A stretch of 9,125 nucleotides of DNA from Candidatus Shapirobacteria bacterium UBA4809 (GTDB lineage: Bacteria > Patescibacteriota > Microgenomatia > UBA12405): contig DHGB01000047.1 of assembly GCA_002402535.1 (NCBI GenBank), forward strand, positions 5,536 to 14,660, in the 5' to 3' direction. Position numbers and translations under genes: made by a program. Below the pieces are notes generated by a model that was not told the DNA's origin, did not search any database, and saw only the letters and a list, made by a program, of their open reading frames with translations. Of this stretch, positions 1 through 4,747 are shown in pieces. How positions within the stretch are numbered: position 1 is the stretch's first letter; the number at the start of each line of letters is the position of its first letter.

Positions 1-1560
1 GGCCGAAAGGCGTAGGCGATGGATAACCGGTTAATATTCCGGTACTTTGGTAAATTCGTTATCAGTTGGGGCGTGACGGTGAGTGGAAGATTTAGAGCAG
101 AAGTGAAATGCTGCTTTTAAGTGTCTAGCTAGAAGGGGTTGGCAAATCCGCCTTTTCGTTATAAAGTGAAGCACGAATAAGAGTCCGCCGTAAGGTGGAC
201 AATTGAATTGAATCCATTTATCCAAGAAAAGCGTCGCAATGAGAATTTACTGAATTCGTACCAAAACCGACACTGGTGGATGAGTCGAGAAGACTTAGGA
301 GATTGAAAGACAGATGATTAAGGAACTTGGCAAATTAACTGGGCGTAAGTTTTACAAGATGCCCTGCCCGCCCTAACAAGCGGGCTACAACAAAAGAATG
401 CATGGCGACTGTTTACCACAAACACAGGTCTCTGCAAACCCGTAAGGGGAAGTATAGGGGCTGAAACCTGACCGGTGCCAGAAGGTTAAGAAGATGGGTT
501 TTTCCGCAAGGATCTGCCTGTTTTATAAGCCCTGGTGAACGTCAGCAGTAACTCTAACTGTTCTAAGGTAGCGAAGTCCTTTGTCGTGTAAGTTACGACA
601 CGTATGAAAGGTTCAACGACTGTGCAACTGTCTTAATCATCTATTCAGTGAAATTGAAAGAGCGGTGAAGATGCCGTTTAATTACATCAGGACAAAAAGA
701 CCCCATGAAGCTTTACTGGATCTTTACATTGATAAGAATCTAAATATTGTCGAGCGTAGGAGGGAGGCCCTAGGGCCGCCAATGGAACACCTCCCTTGTT
801 TATTTTTGAATCTAACCTATTCCGCTGAATCGCGGAAGGGAACAGTGTATGGTTGCTAGTTTGCCTGGGGCAGGCACCTGCAAAAAAGTAACGCGGGTAT
901 ACAAAGGTCAACTTGATCCGGTAGGAAATCGGATCTTAAGTACAAAAGCAAAAGTTGGCTTGACTGTGAGACTTACAAGTCGAATAGCACTAGTTTACTA
1001 GAGCTACTCCGATGCTAGACGATCGGAGCAGGGTCGAAAGACGGTTTTAGTGATCCTCGTGACCTATTTGGTATAGGCACGGGCTTACTGGATAAAAGCT
1101 ACTCTGGGGATAACAGGCTGGTCGCATCCGATAGTTCATATTGACGATGCGGTTCGGCACCTCGATGTCGTCTTGGCGCATCCTGGCCCTGAAGAAGGGG
1201 CCAAGGGTTGGTCTGTTCGCCCATTAAAGCGCTGCGTTAGATGGGTTCAGAGCGTCGCGAGACAGCTCGGTCTCTATCCGATGTAATCGTTCGTTTCTTG
1301 AGGGAATTCGTCTACAGTACGAGAGGACCTAGGCGAGGGAACCGCTGGTGTGCCAGTTGTGCCGTCAGGCGCATTGCTGGGTAGCTACGTTCTTATTAGA
1401 TAACTGCTGAAAGCATCTCAAGCAGGAAACTGACCCCGAGATAAGGAAACGTAGTCCCGTAAGGGATGAGAGATCGCCGGGAGACTACCGGTTAATACTC
1501 TGCGTGTGGAAGATCCGTAAGGATTTAAGCTAAGCAGTGGAAAGATCGAAGAAATTCTTT
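1..1560 (+). rRNA. rrl: 23S ribosomal RNA, 3' part (5' end outside window)
   Basis: This is the 3' half of the large-subunit rRNA, starting at about E. coli position 1385. Recognisable landmarks occur in order: the domain IV segment ending TAAGGTAGCGAAGTCC near 560-580; the peptidyl-transferase ring strand AAAAAGACCCC at 694-704; GGGGATAACAGG near 1106-1117 (A2451 region); the A-loop/P-site segment near 1245-1280; and the sarcin-ricin loop AGTACGAGAGGA at 1316-1327. The length agrees with E. coli over most of the stretch, so there is no intron in this part. The L1-stalk region (756-797) is much shorter than usual. The 3' end is placed near 1560 by similarity to the usual 3' tail (GATCGAAGAAATTCTTT) and is uncertain by about 10 nt. 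Position 2057 is A, paired with U at 2611, while A2058 is kept. Confidence 0.97.
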
Positions 1561-1568
1561 AATATCAA

Positions 1569-1606
1569 CAGCTTTTAGTCTCGATGTACTTCGGGATTAG
1601 AAGCTG
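1569..1606 (+). other. 23S-5S spacer hairpin, probable rRNA processing stem
   Basis: A 16-bp stem is formed by 1569-1584 (CAGCTTTTAGTCTCGA) and 1591-1606 (TCGGGATTAGAAGCTG), with loop TGTACT. Thirteen pairs are Watson-Crick and three are G-U on the plus strand, which suggests selection on the transcribed RNA. No T-run follows, so it is unlikely to be a terminator. A processing signal just after the mature 23S 3' end is the best guess. Confidence 0.6.
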
Positions 1607-1640
1607 AATAGGCAACTCAATTTAGAGGCCAAGAAAATAG

Positions 1641-1678
1641 AAAAATAGAAAAAGTCTAAAGACTAAATTCTAAAAAAA
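1641..1678 (+). repeat. AT-rich direct repeat, copy 1 (upstream of 5S)
   Basis: A 38-nt sequence repeated at 1875-1912 with a single mismatch (A1662 against T1896). It contains the heptanucleotide theme AGTCTAA / ATTCTAA followed by an A-run. Related, more degenerate copies lie just after the S1 gene stop (about 3103-3132) and inside radA (4858-4897). It appears to be a dispersed low-complexity repeat of this genome. Confidence 0.75.
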
Positions 1679-1716
1679 CTATTAAAAGATTTAAAATAAA
1701 TAAAACTTACTTTTTG

Positions 1717-1838
1717 AGTCTCGGTCGCTGGAGCGAGGTGGCTCCACCTTTTACCATTCCGAACAGAGAAGTGAAACGCCTCAGCGCTGACAATAGTCTT
1801 CCCGCAAGGGATCTTGAAGATAGGTCGCGGCCGGGACT
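1717..1838 (+). rRNA. rrf: 5S ribosomal RNA
   Basis: A 122-nt 5S rRNA. The conserved core is present: the loop segment CCATTCCGAACAGAGAAGTGAA near 1758-1779 followed by CGCCTCAGCGC. The ends pair as helix I (AGTCTCGG with CCGGGACT). The pairing continues outside the mature ends: 1707-1720 pairs with 1835-1848 with only one mismatch, giving a longer precursor stem that a double-strand-specific RNase could cut. It lies about 155 nt after the 23S gene on the same strand, with no tRNA in the spacer. Start and end are set from helix I and could each shift by 1-2 nt. Confidence 0.93.
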
Positions 1839-1874
1839 GAGAAAGTAAATTAAATTCAATAGATTGCAATATTT

Positions 1875-1912
1875 AAAAATAGAAAAAGTCTAAAGTCTAA
1901 ATTCTAAAAAAA
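1875..1912 (+). repeat. AT-rich direct repeat, copy 2 (downstream of 5S)
   Basis: Second copy of the 38-nt repeat, exactly 234 nt after copy 1 and differing at one base. The two copies bracket the 5S gene. The core reads as heptads AGTCTAA, AGTCTAA, ATTCTAA and then an A-run. Confidence 0.75.
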
Positions 1913-1959
1913 AGACTGAAGAAATATTATTAATTTATTTAGGGTAGACAATCCCGTTT

Positions 1960-1986
1960 ATCCCCGGTAAATCGGGGATTTTTTTT
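1960..1986 (+). terminator. Intrinsic terminator of the rRNA operon
   Basis: Stem ATCCCCG (1960-1966) pairs with CGGGGAT (1973-1979) around loop GTAAAT, followed by an eight-T run (1979-1986). It is the only strong terminator after the 5S gene. It ends 6 nt before the start codon of the S1 gene, so any transcript reaching that gene from further upstream must read through it. A second partial 5' arm, ATCCCG at 1951-1956, could compete for the right arm. Confidence 0.85.
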
Positions 1987-1992
1987 AACAAA

Positions 1993-3108
1993 ATGAAAAA
2001 GGAAAAGAAAGTTTCTAAAAAGAAAATAACAGACCCCATGAGCATGGAAGAATTGCTAAAACTAGAAGGAGTGGCGGTTGCCGGTTTAAAGAAGGGACAG
2101 GAGGTAAAAGGAAAAATTACCGCGATAAAAAATAAATCAATTTTTATTGATATTGGTGGAAAAACTGATGCGGTGGTAATGGGTAAAGAATTTGAATCAG
2201 TCAAAGATTATGTAGCTGATCTGAAAGTCGGTGATGAAATTGAGGTCCAGGTAAAGCAACCGGAAAACGATAGGGGTCAGATTTTAGTCTCGATTAGGGG
2301 CGCGGCTTCAGGTTACGGCTGGAACTATTTTACCGAAAAAGAAAAAAGTGGAGGCGAAGTGACAGTTTTTGGTAAAGAACTAAATCGAGGTGGAATTGTG
2401 GTGATTGCCCCCTTTGGTTTTTTTGGTTTTATCCCCGGATCCCAAATTGGGAGTAAATATGACGTTGATCCTGAGAAACTGCTCGGTAAAAAAATTAAAG
2501 CCAAGGTTCTGGAAGTGGATCAGTCTAAAAATAGACTGGTATTTTCTGAGAGACTGGTGTCTGAACCGAATAAGGTCGGTGAAGAGTCGGTGGCGATTGA
2601 GAATTTAAAACTCGACGATGTTTTTGAAGCGGAAGTAGTCAGGGTCGAACCTTTTGGGATTTTTGTCAAAGTTGATGATAGTCATGAAGGAAAGGCGATG
2701 AAGCTAGAGGGTCTAGTTCATATTTCCGAAATTTCCTGGGAAAAAGTTAACGATGTCACGGGCATGTTTAAGCCTAAAGATAAAATAAAAGTTAAACTGG
2801 TTAACAAATCTGAGGGCAGACTGCAATTTTCTTTGAAAAGACTTCAGGAAGATCCTTGGACAAAAATTGAGGAGAAATATCCTAAGGATAAAGAGTTTGA
2901 TGGGGAAATTGTGAAAATTGCCAATTTTGGGGCTCTCGTCAGACTCGAGGCTGGAATTGAAGGTCTGATTCATATTTCTAAACTAGCTGGAGTGGTTCTC
3001 AAAGATGGAGAAAAGGTTCAGGTTTATATCGAGTCGATTGATGTAGCTAAGAGAAAAATATCCCTAGGGCTTGTCAATACTGATAAGAGTAAGGTGATAT
3101 ATAAATAG
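1993..3108 (+). CDS. rpsA: Small-subunit protein S1-like RNA-binding protein, four S1 domains
   Basis: A 371-residue protein with four S1 (OB-fold) RNA-binding domains, at about residues 34-103, 119-187, 205-283 and 300-361. The third and fourth carry the classic signatures FGIFVKV...GLVHISE and FGALVRL...GLIHISK. In bacteria S1 helps the 30S subunit bind mRNA. E. coli S1 has six domains and many Gram-positive and CPR homologues have four or fewer, so the length is normal for the shorter type. The first ~30 residues are Lys-rich and probably disordered. ATG at 1993 gives the longest frame, but it has no Shine-Dalgarno and sits 6 nt after the terminator T-run. ATG at 2038 (residue 16, start of MSMEELL) is a possible alternative. 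It lies directly after the rRNA operon, and a terminator follows at 3131. I found no convincing promoter. The rpsA name is inferred from domain layout; a non-ribosomal S1 protein cannot be excluded. Confidence 0.9.
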   Translation: MKKEKKVSKKKITDPMSMEELLKLEGVAVAGLKKGQEVKGKITAIKNKSIFIDIGGKTDAVVMGKEFESVKDYVADLKVGDEIEVQVKQPENDRGQILVSIRGAASGYGWNYFTEKEKSGGEVTVFGKELNRGGIVVIAPFGFFGFIPGSQIGSKYDVDPEKLLGKKIKAKVLEVDQSKNRLVFSERLVSEPNKVGEESVAIENLKLDDVFEAEVVRVEPFGIFVKVDDSHEGKAMKLEGLVHISEISWEKVNDVTGMFKPKDKIKVKLVNKSEGRLQFSLKRLQEDPWTKIEEKYPKDKEFDGEIVKIANFGALVRLEAGIEGLIHISKLAGVVLKDGEKVQVYIESIDVAKRKISLGLVNTDKSKVIYK

Positions 3109-3132
3109 AAAAAGCCTAAAATTTAAAATAAA
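3103..3132 (+). repeat. Degenerate copy of the AT-rich repeat at the S1 gene stop
   Basis: AAATAGAAAAAGCCTAAAAT and following bases resemble the first part of the 38-nt repeat (AAATAGAAAAAGTCTAAAG). The S1 stop codon TAG (3106-3108) lies inside the repeat-like sequence. Divergence is appreciable and the sequence is low-complexity, so chance similarity is possible. Confidence 0.4.
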
Positions 3133-3158
3133 ACCCGCTTTGAATGAGGCGGGTTTTT
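3131..3158 (+). terminator. Intrinsic terminator after the S1 gene
   Basis: AAACCCGC (3131-3138) pairs perfectly with GCGGGTTT (3149-3156) around a 10-nt loop. A T-run (3154-3158) follows, 22 nt after the S1 stop codon. The A-rich left flank also makes it weakly bidirectional. Confidence 0.88.
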
Positions 3159-3189
3159 AGTGAATAAATAAAATTAATTTTGTGGTGTT

Positions 3190-3258
3190 ACTTGCAAAGA
3201 TCAAAAGAGAGGTTCATCCGATAGGATGATTTCTTTTGGCTCTTTATCAGATGCAAGT
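3190..3258. other. Nested inverted-repeat element in the gap after the S1 gene
   Basis: Three nested complementary pairs lie in 69 nt. The outer pair is ACTTGCA (3190-3196) with TGCAAGT (3252-3258). The middle pair is CAAAAGA (3202-3208) with TCTTTTG (3232-3238). The inner pair is TCATCC (3214-3219) with GGATGA (3224-3229), closing a GATA tetraloop. It could be a small structured RNA or a miniature palindromic element. The strand cannot be decided and no function is assigned. Confidence 0.4.
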
Positions 3259-3274
3259 TATTAGGATGGTTTTG

Positions 3275-3311
3275 GCCGTCCCTTGGGCGAAAAAGATGTC
3301 CAAGGGACGGC
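3275..3311 (-). terminator. Strong 12-bp hairpin just past the minus-strand gene, possible terminator
   Basis: GCCGTCCCTTGG (3275-3286) and CCAAGGGACGGC (3300-3311) form a perfect 12-bp stem with a 13-nt loop. It starts 7 nt beyond the stop codon of the minus-strand gene, where a terminator is expected. There is no U-run after the stem on the minus strand, so it may act as a Rho-assisted or mRNA-stabilising 3' structure rather than a canonical intrinsic terminator. Confidence 0.5.
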
Positions 3312-3318
3312 GTGGGGG

Positions 3319-3942
3319 TTATGGGGTAAACAGAAAGCGGATTTTGCAGGTGGGCTCGTTTGTGGTTTCGCGAAAGCGAAGTTCGTTGAAACTGTCAGGA
3401 ACCCAGGTGAAAGTAGTCACTGGTGTATTGGTTTCTTCAAGAAAAATTTCTTCAGAAGAAAGAAACACTAGTTCGTCGACCCGAAGATCTCCGAATGTCA
3501 AAACGGTGCCTGCGGGGGAGGTCAACTGATAGATTGTTGAAAAAACAACCACATGATTGACGATCCCCTTGACGAGAATTCTTGGGCAGGTGAGCTGGGC
3601 GGTGGGGTCTGGCTTGTCGGTGGGCTGAATGGGCTGGTTGGTGGGCTGCGGGGTGACTGGGGTGAGCTGGACAGGGGTAGCGGTTGGTTGCGGCAGAGTA
3701 GGACAAGTCCCTTCAGGTACTTTTTCCCATGGCCAATGAAGGCTGTGGCTTGGAATCCATTTGCATTTGCCCGTGACCCGGTGCTGAGTCCATACACAGG
3801 TAATGTTGGAATTACTTCCCTGTGGAGGACATTCTTCTTCGGGTCTGCCTGTGGCCTCAACATTCTGTTTAGGGGCGAAAACACCCATGGTTACTATAAA
3901 TAGTAGACCAATTACAACAAGAATTTCTAATTTTTTTTTCAT
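3319..3942 (-). CDS. Secreted hypothetical protein, Cys-containing with Pro/Thr-rich linker
   Basis: A 207-residue protein of unrecognised family. Residues 1-30 form a signal peptide: Lys-rich start, hydrophobic core at about 5-22, and likely cleavage after VEA at 28-30, so the product is probably exported. The mature part has three sections. The first is a small domain with four cysteines (38, 49, 60, 80) that also contains several Trp. The second is a Pro/Thr/Gln linker at about 82-116 that resembles cell-surface spacer segments. The third is a beta-rich C-terminal domain (about 117-207) with two cysteines near its ends (119, 199) that could form a disulfide. The start is well supported: AGGAG lies 5 nt upstream of ATG. 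Codons 2-4 form a run of nine A's. It is the only minus-strand gene in the window and stands alone. Overlapping plus-strand frames here look like shadows. A surface or adhesin-type role is only a guess. Confidence 0.8.
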   Translation of the reverse strand: MKKKLEILVVIGLLFIVTMGVFAPKQNVEATGRPEEECPPQGSNSNITCVWTQHRVTGKCKWIPSHSLHWPWEKVPEGTCPTLPQPTATPVQLTPVTPQPTNQPIQPTDKPDPTAQLTCPRILVKGIVNHVVVFSTIYQLTSPAGTVLTFGDLRVDELVFLSSEEIFLEETNTPVTTFTWVPDSFNELRFRETTNEPTCKIRFLFTP

Positions 3943-3947
3943 TTTTT

Positions 3948-3952
3948 CTCCT
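3948..3952 (-). promoter_or_regulatory. Shine-Dalgarno AGGAG of the minus-strand gene
   Basis: On the minus strand AGGAG is followed by five A's and then ATG at 3942. It is the one clear ribosome binding site in the window and fixes the start of the secreted protein. Confidence 0.8.
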
Positions 3953-4277
3953 ATTCCAAAAAATTTTTTCCTTGATAATCAAGGCTCAAAACTGAAGGTA
4001 AAAAATTACCTGCAAGTTTAAGCCTTGAAACCAGGATTAAGGAGAACGGTTTACCATCCTATTTGTTAAAGAACAATCAAGAGCTGATTTAAATTAAAAA
4101 CACAATTGAACGCTGAGTTCAATGCGGTTCTAATTGTCGTGTCCTATACTATAGGACATTAGAAATTGCAAATTATTTGTTATTTTTTATATTTAATTTT
4201 TTAGTTTTAAATTTTTGTTATAAATGCATCAATGATCATAGCTAAAAGCGTTTTAGAGAGAGACGAGCTAGGGAGTT
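3953..4277. other. AT-rich intergenic region with several palindromes, no gene seen
   Basis: No supported coding region was found in these 325 nt, which separate two divergently transcribed genes. The region holds a 15-nt palindrome CCTTGATAATCAAGG (3970-3984) close upstream of the minus-strand gene, a hairpin ATTGAAC/GTTCAAT (4105-4123), and a 19-nt perfect palindrome (4140-4158). A very A+T-rich tract follows (about 4160-4225). It probably contains the promoter of the minus-strand gene, but I could not place it with confidence. Confidence 0.5.
4140..4158. promoter_or_regulatory. Perfect 19-nt palindrome, candidate operator
   Basis: TGTCCTATACTATAGGACA has nine-base arms around a single central C. 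A one-base centre suits binding by a dimeric protein better than a tight RNA hairpin. It lies about 200 nt upstream of the minus-strand gene and 135 nt upstream of the membrane-protein gene. I do not recognise it as the site of a known regulator. Confidence 0.45.
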
Positions 4278-4286
4278 TGATATAAT
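4278..4286 (+). promoter_or_regulatory. Extended -10 promoter giving a leaderless start
   Basis: TGATATAAT contains the extended -10 TGn plus a perfect TATAAT (4281-4286). The start codon follows after 6 nt (AGTAAT), so transcription should begin at or within a base or two of the ATG at 4293. No -35 match is seen at the usual distance, as expected for an extended -10 promoter. Confidence 0.75.
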
Positions 4287-4292
4287 AGTAAT

Positions 4293-4679
4293 ATGGAAAA
4301 GAAGAAAATAGTTCCCAAAAAAGAAATTGAAGTCAAAGAAGAAAGCACTTATTTGAGATATGATGTTAAAACTTTGATTACGGTGTTTTTACTGGTAACC
4401 GTTTATCCGGTGGGAGTAGTGATGATGTTCGTGTGGATGAGATGGAGTAAGTGGGTTAAGTTTTTGATAGTTTTGCCGGTGATTTTGGCGGTGATAATTC
4501 CACTTTTTATTTTACTGGCGGTGGGGACAGCGGTGGTGCGAGGAGGAGGGGAATTTATCAATTCGGATGAATTTAGGGAGATAAGGCGGGGAAGGATAAA
4601 TCGATGTCCTAGGATGCAAAAAGAGATTTATCGACAACAAATTCCAACAGTGGTTGAAATAAAACCATTAGATAGGTAA
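4293..4679 (+). CDS. Small membrane protein with two transmembrane helices, unknown function
   Basis: A 128-residue protein of unrecognised family. A charged, Lys/Glu-rich N-terminus (1-25) precedes two hydrophobic helices at about 27-48 and 56-81. They are joined by a short basic, Trp-rich turn (MRWSKWVK, 49-56). The first helix contains YPVGVVMMFVW, a Pro-x-Gly-then-aromatic pattern seen in many small two-helix membrane proteins. The C-terminal 45 residues are polar and basic with one Cys (105). Both ends are probably cytoplasmic by the positive-inside rule. The start is supported by the promoter that places the transcription start at this ATG. It lies 68 nt upstream of radA on the same strand, but radA has its own promoter-like element, so shared transcription is possible and not required. 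No catalytic motif is visible. Confidence 0.8.
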   Translation: MEKKKIVPKKEIEVKEESTYLRYDVKTLITVFLLVTVYPVGVVMMFVWMRWSKWVKFLIVLPVILAVIIPLFILLAVGTAVVRGGGEFINSDEFREIRRGRINRCPRMQKEIYRQQIPTVVEIKPLDR

Positions 4680-4691
4680 AAAAGATAATGG

Positions 4692-4714
4692 TCTCATGAG
4701 AGGCGTTTAAAACG
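4692..4714. promoter_or_regulatory. Two adjacent palindromes upstream of radA, candidate operators
   Basis: TCTCATGAGA (4692-4701) is a perfect 10-nt palindrome. CGTTTAAAACG (4704-4714) has perfect five-base arms around one central base. They lie 19-41 nt before the radA -10 hexamer, a position from which a bound protein could affect the promoter. They do not match the E. coli or Gram-positive LexA boxes. Palindromes this short occur by chance. Confidence 0.3.
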
Positions 4715-4732
4715 AAGAAAAGGAATAAAGGC

Positions 4733-4741
4733 TGGTAAAAT
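4733..4741 (+). promoter_or_regulatory. Extended -10 promoter of radA giving a leaderless start
   Basis: TGGTAAAAT contains TGn plus TAAAAT (one mismatch to TATAAT, 4736-4741). The ATG of radA follows after exactly 6 nt (TAGCTT), the same geometry as at 4278-4293. No Shine-Dalgarno is present near the ATG. Confidence 0.6.
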
Positions 4742-4747
4742 TAGCTT

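Noticed and set aside
31..911. Short ORFs on both strands within 1-911
   Set aside because: They lie wholly inside the 23S rRNA gene, whose conserved sequence explains the region.
1..1560. Self-splicing or homing-endonuclease intron in the 23S gene, common in CPR bacteria
   Set aside because: The visible part is collinear with the standard 23S with no large insertion. The 5' part is not in the window.
1561..1716. tRNA gene in the 23S-5S spacer
   Set aside because: The spacer holds one long hairpin and an AT-rich repeat. No cloverleaf or T-arm motif was found.
3190..4018. ACTTGCA (3190) and TGCAAGT (4012) as terminal inverted repeats of a mobile element carrying the minus-strand gene
   Set aside because: The repeats are only 7 nt, one copy already pairs locally with 3252-3258, no target duplication is seen, and there is no transposase.
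3522..4021. Plus- and minus-strand ORFs of 72-120 codons overlapping the secreted-protein gene
   Set aside because: They are shadows of the minus-strand frame, which has a signal peptide and a Shine-Dalgarno. The alternatives are Pro/Ser- or Gly/Trp-rich translations of the GC-rich linker with no start signals.
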